Shown here in pieces: positions 49,092-59,350 of a stretch of 64,000 nt of DNA. A program made the translations under genes and the position numbers. Source of the stretch: Hofstenia miamia (taxonomy: Eukaryota; Xenacoelomorpha; Acoela); contig SCFE01000058.1 of the NCBI GenBank assembly GCA_004352715.1, positions 204,358-268,357 on the forward strand, given 5' to 3'. Positions within the stretch are counted from its first letter, which is position 1; each line of letters starts with the position of its first letter. The notes beneath the pieces are model-generated. The model saw nothing but the letters and a program-made list of their open reading frames with translations. It was not told the DNA's origin and did no database searches.

Positions 49092-49288
49092 GGGTGCACA
49101 GCTCAAGTGACGTCATAATAAGGTTATTAAGCTCTAATCCTAACCCAAATCCCTCACCCAAAACTTAAAACTTTTCAAAATTATTCAACATGATGAAATG
49201 CAATGCAAATTCAGTGGTTGGGGTGTAGGGTTAGGGTTAAGGTTAGAGTTTAACAACCTTTTTATGATGTCACTTGAACTGGGTCCCC
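49092..49288. mobile_element. 197-bp MITE with telomere-like repeats inside
   Basis: The left arm GGGTGCACAGCTCAAGTGAC through CTAATCCTAACCC is mirrored by GGGTTAGGGTTAAGGTTAGA through GTCACTTGAACTGGGTCCCC. TA sits at both edges (49090-49091, 49289-49290). The arms are about 60 bp and end in TTAGGG/CCTAA-type units. Non-coding. Confidence 0.6.
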
Positions 49289-50400
49289 TAATGTAAAATA
49301 ACGCCTTAAAGCAAACAAAATTTTTCCAAGTTCTTTAAGAAAGATTTGCAACGTTTTCATTTTGATTACATTAATTTGTGAATTACCATTTATGAACAAT
49401 GTATATTTGTATATTGTAGGTTAATCCCTTTGTTAACTTTGTACGTTCAGGCAATTTTATTTTTTGCATACCCAATATATCTCTTCAAATATTTATATTT
49501 AGGAAGAGCAACGAGTAATGATGGCGGTACAATTAAAAGTAGAATGGTTTTAGAAACTGCCCGAAACACTGAGTGACGAAATGTTGATTTTAACAATGCT
49601 ACATTATTTATTGGAATTGGAAGTCTTTTAGGAATAGGATATTTTCCTTTACGTTTATTTCAAATCCTTTGAGCTTATATGCAGACTGTTGGTTCCTTGA
49701 TAAGCTGAATTTGTGTGTAAAGTAATATTCAAAGGAAAACTTCAGTCTGATCAAGCTATTCTTTTGTTTATAGATGAACTTGTTATAAAGAAATCTTAGC
49801 ATTATCGTGGAGGGCAATTGCCTGCATGTGGTTTCATAATCAAAAAATAAACATCTAGATTCTGGACATTTAAACCCTTCAATTACAAAGCACATCAATC
49901 TAATCAGTGATGGTTGTATGAAAAATGCATCTGAAGAATTTTTTAAAATAGCCTCTCTGTGTTACCTGGCTCAAAAATACCAAAATTCGCTGTAACTACT
50001 ATCTGGTTAAATGTATCAAGCTTCTATATGAATGCTTTGACTTTAAATGTCCCTGCAGCGAACCTGTGTATTACCGCTTATGCAACTGTTTAATGAAATC
50101 ATTTGCATCTGAATTTTCAGATTTAGCAAGTACTAAGAGGAAGAGAAAGACATTTCTTAAATAGTTTTAGTTTTGTTTTAATAATTATTTAGAAGTTTAA
50201 TAGTTTAAGTTCATGTTTTTCTGTTTAATTTGTATTTTTAAATAATGAAACATTTAGCTACTTTCGTGTAATTATGTGGAGCCAAATCCTTCCAGATAGG
50301 AAAGAAAGTTGCAAAATTCAGTAAATAATACTTGTTTATATATTTGCAGTCCACACTCAAAGTCATACTGTGAAAGATTGTCTATTTCATTGTCTTCTCA
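49289..50400. other. Gene-free stretch
   Basis: A - strand frame (49898-49608) and a + strand frame ending in a basic KRKRK tail near 50150 have no recognised family. Confidence 0.3.
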
Positions 50401-50406
50401 TTGTAG

Positions 50407-52669
50407 ATGGCTTGCTCGTCGGGAACAAGAACTGACGTATGGCTCATTGGAAAAAGTACACCAAACATTACCGGAGCTCGGCTTCCCTCAAAGAGGAAAC
50501 TTCTATTGACGCATTTTTTCCATCACAATGACGAAAGAATGTCTGAAGCTAAAAGTATGAAGATAACTGTGGACGCAGTTCTCCCTTTTTGGAAAAAGTC
50601 TGGCGTCCTAACTATAGAGTATAGCAGCTTTCTGCAGAAATTGAACAAACTCTATGACCAGTATCGTAATGTGAAGAAAAGTAGACTGAAAAAGGGTGAC
50701 TCCTATCATGCTAAAGAAGCATTGTTCAGTGCTGATCTCGATGATTTATTTGATATTGCGAATGAACAGGCAATGGATGATATTTGTGACGAGGGTGATG
50801 ATGGTGTCAGCTTTGGTCTAGTGGATGTTAGTTTGGTGCGAAAAGAAAAGCAGCAAAGTGAAAAGACTGCAATCTACGAAAGACAGCAAGAGATAGCAAG
50901 CAAGAGCGATTGAAACAATTTGCTGTGGTGAATGTGTCAGACATTGAAGTAAGTGAGGAAGACGACGAGGAGGAGAGAGAAGAAGAGCACATTTTCCGTG
51001 GAACGTCTGCCGCTAGAGTGAAGAAAAATGATTATAATGATGCCGAGTGGGTGACCTTTAAACTGCCTAGAAGATTAATAGACGAAAGTGCGATCACATC
51101 ATCAGCAGATAGGATGGGTCTCTCGAGGATTCAGTTGATTCAATGGTGGCAAGCATTGTGGAGTCGTCGACTGCCATATCGACGAGTTTGTCCTTAGCCC
51201 AAGTTCAGTCAGAAGATCAAGAAACACTAATCGAGAAGTATTAACCAAGTCATGGAAAGAAGAATTCACACCATCGGATAAATGTGTGGTTCATTGGGAT
51301 GGGAAAATGGTAAAAGAGTTTCTGGCCACAGAGAAACGAATAGACATACTTGGGAGTGATTACTCTGGAGACGCTGAACGCAAGGTACTAGCAATTCCAG
51401 TTGCTGAATCCAGCTCTGGTGTTGAACAGGCAAATGCCGTTTTGAGTAGTCTGCAGAATTGGAAGCTGGAGGAAAACATTGTGGGTCTTTCGTTTGATAC
51501 AACATCAAGCAATACAGGCACTAAACGCGGGGCGGCAACAATTCTTGAATGGCTGTTTAACAAGAAATTGATGTGGTTGGCCTGTCGCATCATGTTCATG
51601 AAGTGATTCTCAGATGTGTATTCGTCAAAGTGTTCGGGAACACGACAGGACCTTCGAACCCAAAGTTCTCAGAGTTCCAATGGCCCAGCATTTACATATC
51701 AAGAAGTATAACAAGACTTGAGCTGGATGGTATTTGGCTTCAGATTCGCCGCAATAAGGTGGTTGACTAACTCAAGTCGATGCTGTCATCGCCGAATTCA
51801 TTTCCCAGGGATGATTACCGGGAATTGGCTGATCTTTTATCCTCTTGTTAGGAGATGACATAAAATGCACAATTAGAAAGCCTAGCAGTATAAGCAACGC
51901 ACGGCGGATGGCTTCGATTATGTACTGCGCTAAAATGTTTCTCTTTTCGGACCAACTGAATTTTCCAAGTGAATTCATTCTTCAAATGCGTCGTTTCTTG
52001 ACCTTTACAAACTTGTTCTATGTTGTCTATTGGCTGGAATCTCCAGTTGCTTCAAACGCTGCGTACAATGACCTGTTACTACACAAAGACATGGAACGTT
52101 TCAGGGCATTGGATCCAGAGGGCATTGGATCCGCCACAGTTGGTATATTACCCCTGAACTTATTGTCTTTGCGTTCGCCTGCGATCGATTTCATGACAGT
52201 GAAAAAGAGGCAGCAGCAAAGAAATTGCTTCAGTTTCCTGTACCGCAAAGATTTCCACTTGGAAAGCAAGCTTGCTCGAAAGCGAAGGTCACCCTGGATA
52301 CAAATTTCGATTCCTTTATCACAAGTCGTTCCTGGCTGGTATTTCATCCATCAGTGGCTTTTTTGCCCCCCCCCCTGCGGTGGGAGTCAGACAGTGATTA
52401 TCTGTCTCTCAAAGCCTTTATGCAAGGAGTCAAGGTTGTGAATGATCCCGCTGAAAGATCCGTTCACCTGATAACTAATTATGCGACAAGCATTACCCGG
52501 GATGAAAACAGAGGCAGTGGCTATTGCAGTGTGTCGAAAATCACAGGAAAAAGTTACCCAAGTTCACGAAATCTTACTACAAGTAACATTTACACGATCC
52601 CCACCCACTGATGCACTATGTGCAGTGCACAGGCTCATGAATTTTGTTATTTCTTTCAGTAACTGTTAA
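50407..52669 (+). pseudogene. Relic of a widespread transposase-like gene family
   Basis: Successive frames give one protein in order: LPFWKKSGVLTIEYSSFLQK and DLDDLFDIANEQA (50407-50913), an acidic linker and VTFKLPRRL (50910-51197), VHWDGKMVKEF and VGLSFDTTSSNTGTKRGAAT (51286-51606), HEVILRCVFVKVFGNTTGPS in the next frame (51573 on), then a C-terminal part to about 52540 containing NDPAERSVHLITNY and TRDENRG. I recognise this set (LFDIA, DTT(A/S)SNTG, ACR-HHxHE) from multicopy uncharacterised invertebrate proteins that behave like transposases. The D/HE blocks may be the catalytic core, which is inference. At least four frameshifts: dead copy. Confidence 0.6.
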
Positions 52670-53117
52670 TATTAAACTAGTTCATCAGTTGTTATCGATC
52701 TAAAGTTCATGAAAATGAAAATTTATTATTTCTATTAAAATGAAATGTTATTCTTTTACTACTGACTTCTTTTCTGCATATGACAATTGTAAACATTTGG
52801 TGACGACATTAAGTACGTACTAAATAAGAAATAGAAAACCACTGCAAAGGTTTTAATGATTGGGGGTGTCCGAAAATTAAATTTTTGAGCGAAAATACTC
52901 AAATTTGCTCAAAATTTCAAATACCTCATAAAATATGCTATTTTTCGGCAGTGTTCAATTTGCTTCAAATCTCCTAAAAAATTGTCAGCTTACTACTTAT
53001 CTATGTAGAAATAGGGGCATGGGGTGCAGAAGTTTTTTCAAAGTTGGTTTTGGACAACCCTAATATATATATATATATATATATTTATGAAAACTTTTAT
53101 TGCTTTTATCGCGACAT

Positions 53118-53147
53118 GTTTCGACAAACATTGTTGTCATCTTCAAG
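53118..53147 (-). ncRNA. Hammerhead-ribozyme-like motif of the Penelope-like element, copy 1
   Basis: On the - strand CTTGAAGAT is followed by a GACAA/TTGTC stem with a short loop and then GAAAC. This has the layout of the minimal hammerheads reported in Penelope-like elements (CUGANGA, stem II, GAAA). The C of CUGANGA reads U here, so activity is doubtful. Confidence 0.4.
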
Positions 53148-53427
53148 CATTTGTAGCAATGTTCCCGATTTTTTTCATTAAATGTTTTTGATCTTTAATA
53201 AATGTTTAAATTTGATTGATGTCATTATTTATTTATTAAGGTTTTCTTGGTTGATTTAATACATATGGCTTCTGCTATCTTAGTTTCACGATGTTTTACT
53301 AGTATGTTAAAATTTTTTTAGCTTAGGTGCACATCAATGAATATATATATTTCTAATTGTAGATGCCCTCTTATATGTTCTTTTGCCCGAGTTTCTAAAT
53401 GTCTTCTAGTCTCGCCAATGTATGAAA

Positions 53428-53530
53428 TTGAACATTCATCACAGTCGTATGAATAAACGATATTAGAAGATAGGGAGTTTCACGATGTTTTATTCATACG
53501 TTTATTCATACGACTGTGATGAATGTTCAA
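53428..53530. repeat. Perfect 32-nt inverted repeat inside the Penelope-like element
   Basis: Arms 53428-53459 and 53499-53530 are exact inverted copies of the sequence encoding the start of the GIY-YIG domain, separated by 39 nt. They mark the junction between the - strand copy and the inverted + strand fragment. Confidence 0.85.
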
Positions 53531-53553
53531 GTTCGGGAACATTGCTACAAATG

Positions 53554-53583
53554 CTTGAAGATGACAACAATGTTTGTCGAAAC
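53554..53583 (+). ncRNA. Hammerhead-like motif, inverted copy 2
   Basis: Exact inverted duplicate of the motif at 53118-53147, inside a 60-nt perfect inverted repeat (53109-53168 and 53533-53592). Confidence 0.4.
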
Positions 53584-54090
53584 ATGTCGCGATAAAAGTT
53601 TTCATAAAAATATTCAAAGTCTTACGATTATAACCAGGATATATATATATATATATATATTTATCACAGTTGTATGAACAAACGATATTAGAAGACAGGG
53701 AAATCGGTATGTGATCTTTATTAAGGAACATCTGCATGGTTTTCTTTGCATAAAATACTGGACAAATTTTCAAAACTTGTAATTCTTTGTTATATGTTTT
53801 TATGGTTTTCTTCAGTTGTTCTTCTCGTGTTCTTATGAATGGTAACTTCCAGTATATATTTGTTTTTTCTTTGTTATTTGTAGCATTTAATGATTGTTTC
53901 TTGGATGAAAATTTTCTATCAATGATCTTACGAATAAATTTTTGTGGATAGCCATTATTTTTAAGATCCTCTGTGATTTTATCCAAACTTTCTGTTAAAC
54001 TTTTATAATTAGAGCATGATTTAAATTTCATCCTTAATAGAATATTTGAAAGCAATTGCGGAATGGATTCAGGTCTATCAAGATCTCACG

Positions 54091-57000
54091 GTTCGGCAAT
54101 CATAGTGCAATAAAACAAAAAAGACAATACACTTAAAATCAAAGAATTGCTAGTATTTCAAAAATTATGTTTGATTGAAACAAGCAGAACTTACATGGTG
54201 TTTTCATGGGTTAACCAAAAGATTATTTTCATATACGACCAGTAATATATATTCAGAACTCTTAAAAAAGGTTCATTCAAACATTTTGAATAAAAAATAT
54301 ATTTCAAGTATAATAATACTAATACTAATAAAAGACTATATCAGGCCGGCAGAGGCAAAATACAAAAGAATACAATGTTTGGGCAACGAGAACAGTCACG
54401 AAAGAACGGATCATCGTAGAGGAAAGATAGCAGAGATTTGTTGAAGCACGACTAAAAACGTGTGAAGGATGCGATGTTTCTTGAGATGACGAACATAGAA
54501 CGTGACAATACCACCAGAGCAAGTAGAGTGGAAATTCGAGTTGTCATAAAATCAAATGGATCAAGGTCCAGATTGCGAGTTAGTAAAAGATTGAGGAATC
54601 AAAGGCAATAAATGAGGTGACCGTGGAAGAGTGGCGAACTTGAGCAAAGCTACTTTGTATGGTAAGGGAAAATTCAATTTAAAGGCACGTTTCTAGAACC
54701 TTTTCATGGAGTTGAACAAGGCACGAGACGGTCGCCAAAAGGAGAAGCTTAGAGAATTATAGCAAAATGAATGAAAGTTGGCAGCAAGTTGAACTCTAAG
54801 ATGAGTATAATGAGCAAAACCGATTATGATAGGAAATTTTGAACTAAAACGGATAAACTACAATAGTAAAAAACATCAGATAATTATTCAAATATCTAAA
54901 CAAATGTTGCTCTTAATTGTTTTCAATTGAACTTTATTATAGTAACACAACTTCATAACATGATCCTTTGAATTTCCCAACCTCCATATTTTGGCAGATG
55001 CGTCATACTGCTTTTTTGAAACCCTTAATTTTGCGTGACTGTGAACTGTCACACATGAGCAAACGTAAATATGTACTGATCCATATTTTGGCTTGCTTTT
55101 CTTAAATTGAGTAATTTTTTTCTACAGCAACAATACACATTTCCATCGATGTCATTCTAAGATTTGAAACTGAATCTGATTGGATTAAAATGTAATGGTT
55201 GAAAATACAAACAGCAAGGCATTGCCATGTTCAGTTTGAATTTTAAATAACATGATATAAAGTTCCATAAAAACTCAGTTTTGAAATGAATTAGGGGAAA
55301 TTCACTTTTGGAAAACAGTTGGTTCACCAGTAGTCTAATGAAAAATCATGTTACAGAATATAAACTAGAATCAATTAAGCCGAAGGCAGGCATAGCATAG
55401 GGTGCACGCGGAACAATCAGACAAAATAAACATTAATATAGTCAAAAGGATGAAAAATGCAATAAAATACAGCTTAAAAAATTATCGTTATAGACCGATG
55501 TATTCATGGCGAAGGCATAGAATAAGATAAACACTAACATAGGGTAAAAAAACGATGAGAAATGCAATAACATGAGCAAAAATGTTCAAAAAATAATAAA
55601 TATCGTCGGATAACTTTGTATAGTTAACCAAATTCTTCACGCGGTATATATTTAAGAACAATTGAACAGAAAAACTTGAAATTCATAAAATAAGTAACTA
55701 TCATTAAACAAATATAAAGTATATTCATACAAATCTATACATTTTTAGTTTAAATCAAGTCCTTACCTTAGGTGAAATTTTCAAATACATTGGAGTGAAA
55801 ATATACATATATTAATTTCGATTATTCAATGTATTTTACTCGTATTATTATCACAAATTATATATGCGCTTTGTTGAGTTTTTGTATATAAATAGAGAAT
55901 TTTTAAGAAAATTTAAATCGAATACTTGAAGCCCACTTTAGAGTTCTCTCATGCTTTTCGATAAATTTGCAACAATTTTATTACATTAAAACTTTATTTA
56001 CAGCCGATGTTTATATATATATATATATATATATATATCAGTCATGGCGTCTTTTACATATGTAGATTTCCCACATTATTTAGGGCAATAGCTACCTCTG
56101 TAAAAAAATATCTAAATGGAATATTCTCCTTAGGCTATTACACCTCTTTGAGGAAAATGTTAATTATAATACAACCACCAACAGATTTAAATTTTAAAAC
56201 GACACATTTCATTAAATATACGATATGAGAATTTATTGAGTAAAACAACTGAATAACCTGATAATTAACAAAATTGCCAAATCGATTGCTTTAGAATTAT
56301 GTGAAGATGAATTACATGCTGCTAAGTGCAAAACAAATAAATGACTCTGCTTTTGATTATTGCTTTATGAAGAATCAGGTAATCGACACTACTTAAACAA
56401 AAATAAAGACGTAAACTAAAAAATCAATTTGCACTTAATGTGTTCTTGCACTACATTCTTCAATTATAAAAGTCCCATATACTGTACATGTTCAAAAGTT
56501 AGCTATAAATTCGGTTTTACTAATCGGTAAATCCAATGTGGAAATAAATACAATTGAGAGAACAAATTCTCTGAAAATTCAAAGCGGTTTAAATTTATCG
56601 AAAAATCTTAAGGACTTGATAACACAAAAAATGAAGATTTGCATGAATATACTTCTATATGTGTAATTTGCTTAATAATAGTTCAGTTTTCTGAGCAATT
56701 GTCCTTAAATATATACTGCGTACTATCGTGTGTCACCGCGTGCTTCGAATTTGATTAATTATGCAAAGTTATCGATCTATATTTATTTTTTAAACTTTTT
56801 ACGAATGTTATTGCAAATCTCGTCTACACCCAATTCTATACATTCGCCTTAATTCATATCCTCTCCAATGTTTATCATACTAATTTCTGTACGCAAGTTG
56901 AATAATTTTTTTGTCCCCAAAATATGATTCATTGTGTTCCGGCATAGCTATGTCAGTCTGCTATTGTTCTTAGTGCAGATTAAGGAGTTGGTTATAATAA

Positions 57001-58079
57001 ATATTTTAATGAAAACTATTAAATATAATTACTAAATTATATTTTACGTTTTACAGTTTCAAAAAACCATTTTCACAGTGCTAAATGGGCTTTATATCGG
57101 AAAAATAAAAAAAGAGCTATAGCGACTCATCAATTGATTTTTTCACAATTTTGAGAATGTCAGATTGTTCCTCGTAAAAAGTTGACCCAGAAAAGTTGCT
57201 TGGAAGAGTTATCAGATTTTTTTAAAAAAAGACCTAAACTTGAATTGATCCGGAGTTAGCTACATAGAGTTAGAATGATAGAAAATTATTATTAGAATGC
57301 ATACTGAATGTATGAATGGATCTTAATTTAAGCAATCTATATGACACTAAGACACACTTCGGAGAATTTTAAATAAGTGTCGGTTTTGAGATAAATTGTG
57401 AAAGAATGATGTTTTCTTATGAATATAAATATAAGTACCCACCAAATCAATAATAGTATCTCAGAATTAGAATTACCATTAGTTTTTTTAAATATTACAT
57501 GAACGATGATGATAATCATCATGATCAAATTAAGAATAGTCCAAAAAATAGAAAATTCTATTTCTTGTTACTTCTTATTAGTAATTGTTAGTAATAATAT
57601 GGCATAACTTCACTTTACACTATTCTCAATTTCGACATTAGTATTATGAACTCTGTTAATTTCAATGCTAAATTTATTATAAGGCGAATTTAATTTTGTA
57701 GCAGTGCAATTTTAGATTTAAATATTTCTGCAAAATTACACAGTTACTTCTAACTGTTGCAGAATCTGCTTTCTATTAACTTTTATTGGCAACTGTATGT
57801 TATTGTTTTTTTAACATTCTTTGTTCATGTAAATATCCATGATTACATTTATTTGTTCTCTTAAGAGTAAACTTGGATTATATTCCATCTTTTGACTTTA
57901 CTTCATTTATATTTTGATTTTATAAACTGTTTCTACTTAATTAAAGGGTACCTAGAGGTGGTATAGCTCAGCAAGCATATCCATTAACATAAGGCTAGAA
58001 AAAAATCATGTGCATCCTTTACTAAACAGCATTGATGAATTCTTATACACTACTTGCCAGAATTCATATTTTATTACCC
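54091..58079. other. Gene-free stretch
   Basis: No recognisable coding sequence on either strand. A (TA)n run lies at about 56008-56038. Confidence 0.35.
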
Positions 58080-58411
58080 TCAACATGTAAAAAGTGTACT
58101 GCAGGTATCAATGTGCACATCTGACAGTGAAAAGACAGCATTCATCACTCCCTATGCACTGTTCAAATGGTCCTACATAGCCTTCAATCTATACAATGCC
58201 CCTGCTACTTTTCAATGCTAAGTAGCAAAAGTACTTCAAATATTAACAAAAAATTAGACAAAGGCATTGCTGCATACATTGAAGATATTCTTGTTGTATC
58301 AAAAACAACCAAAGAACACATGACAAAATTAGATGAAATACTTGACTTACTTAAAACATTGGGCTTTAAAGTCAACCCCAAAAATGCAAAATTTTACAAC
58401 CATCTGTAATG
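58080..58411 (+). pseudogene. Ty3/gypsy reverse transcriptase fragment
   Basis: In one frame SEKTAFITPYALFKWSYIAF and NLYNAPATFQ are visible; after a shift the frame ending 58409 gives GIAAYIEDILVVSKTTKEHM and LGFKVNPKNAKFY. These are the palm and connection blocks of a Ty3/gypsy polymerase. The catalytic box reads YIED where YxDD is usual. No further domains follow. It is on the opposite strand to the element at 59-64 kb. Confidence 0.7.
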
Positions 58412-59320
58412 TGACATTGTTGGCTGGTAGGGAAAGAAACTTAACTAGAAACTTAATTGACTCTGCAAAAGGTTTGAATAGCATTTACATAACAGCCATG
58501 ATTCCAGAAAAAGGAATAACATAGAATTTATAACATATAGATGTAACATTGGTAATTCATCCAAGTAACAAAACTACTTTAGGTAAGATCCAAGATGACC
58601 AATTCCTGTGGCTTCCAGCTGAAGCAGAACATCCAGAGGTAAAGTGCTTAACCTATTGACTGGTGCTACCCTATTTGTCTCACTTGCTTAATTTCTATCT
58701 CAATTCAGAAAATACAAACTCTCATTTTCATTGTTATCTCTCAGCTCACTATTAAATAATCTGTAATTGCCAGATATTTGTGCTAGCCCACAGCATGGTA
58801 TCATCATAAGTGCATGTACATGTTGAATTACAAAAGAGAGATTTATTATTTCCTTATACATAACCATATACATAACTTAATGAGTCCACAATTCGGACTG
58901 GGTATTCAACAGACCCCCAGAAGCAACTTGTCACCCTGTGCTAGTGGAAGCACTTCTGAATTGTCACTGATCTTAAGCAATGAGTTTCATAAAGATAATA
59001 AATAAATAGAAAATACAACAGTAAAAATGGCAGTTGAGAGTAGATAAAATCTATTAAGCTATTGCTACAGTTTCCTCAGGTTTTATACAAATGTTTAACT
59101 ATTACCTGCCTTTGTTTACAATAATTAGATGTCAACGTAGTTTAACATGATCAAATTCTTTTTCCCTCGCAAAATTAAATTTGAGCAATAATAAGCACCA
59201 TCAAGGGGACATCAAACTAACAATAGTAACCTAAGATCGAAAATAGCCACTAATGTCATAGTGACGTAATAATACAAAGTAAAGTTATAAAAGAATAAAA
59301 TCAACAAAATCCCCAAGCGA
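58412..59320. other. Probable LTR body and flank of the right-hand element
   Basis: If the LTR begins at 59327 on the - strand it runs into this stretch; a TATAAAAG-like box (TTCTTTTATAACTT, - strand near 59290) may be part of it. I could not fix its far end. Confidence 0.3.
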
Positions 59321-59340
59321 CTCTACACGCCCCCTTGCTC
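59321..59340 (-). promoter_or_regulatory. Polypurine tract and probable 3' LTR start
   Basis: On the - strand GAGCAAGGGGGCG (59340-59328) is followed by TGTAGAGTCGC from 59327, fitting a plus-strand priming tract directly before an LTR that begins TG. It is placed 11 nt after the last codon of the preceding frame. Confidence 0.5.
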
Positions 59341-59350
59341 TAATTAATTT

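Larger units (their letters stand above)
53050..54090 (-). mobile_element. Second Penelope-like element, rearranged
   Basis: The - strand frame 54055 to about 53660 has the post-reverse-transcriptase connector (DLKNNGYPQKFIRKIIDRK, YWKLPFIRTREEQLKK, NKDHIPISLSSNIVCSYNCD). A (TA)n run at 53641-53662 interrupts it. A - strand piece 53465 down to about 53340 restarts with NIVYSYDCDECSISYIGE then TRRHLETRAKEH, the GIY-YIG core. Between them (about 53480-53640) lies a + strand copy of the element's 3' end. The 5' part including the reverse transcriptase is absent. Confidence 0.8.

Noticed and set aside
53109-53592. CRISPR-like array from repeated motifs
   Set aside because: There are only two inverted copies, belonging to a rearranged Penelope-like element in an animal genome.
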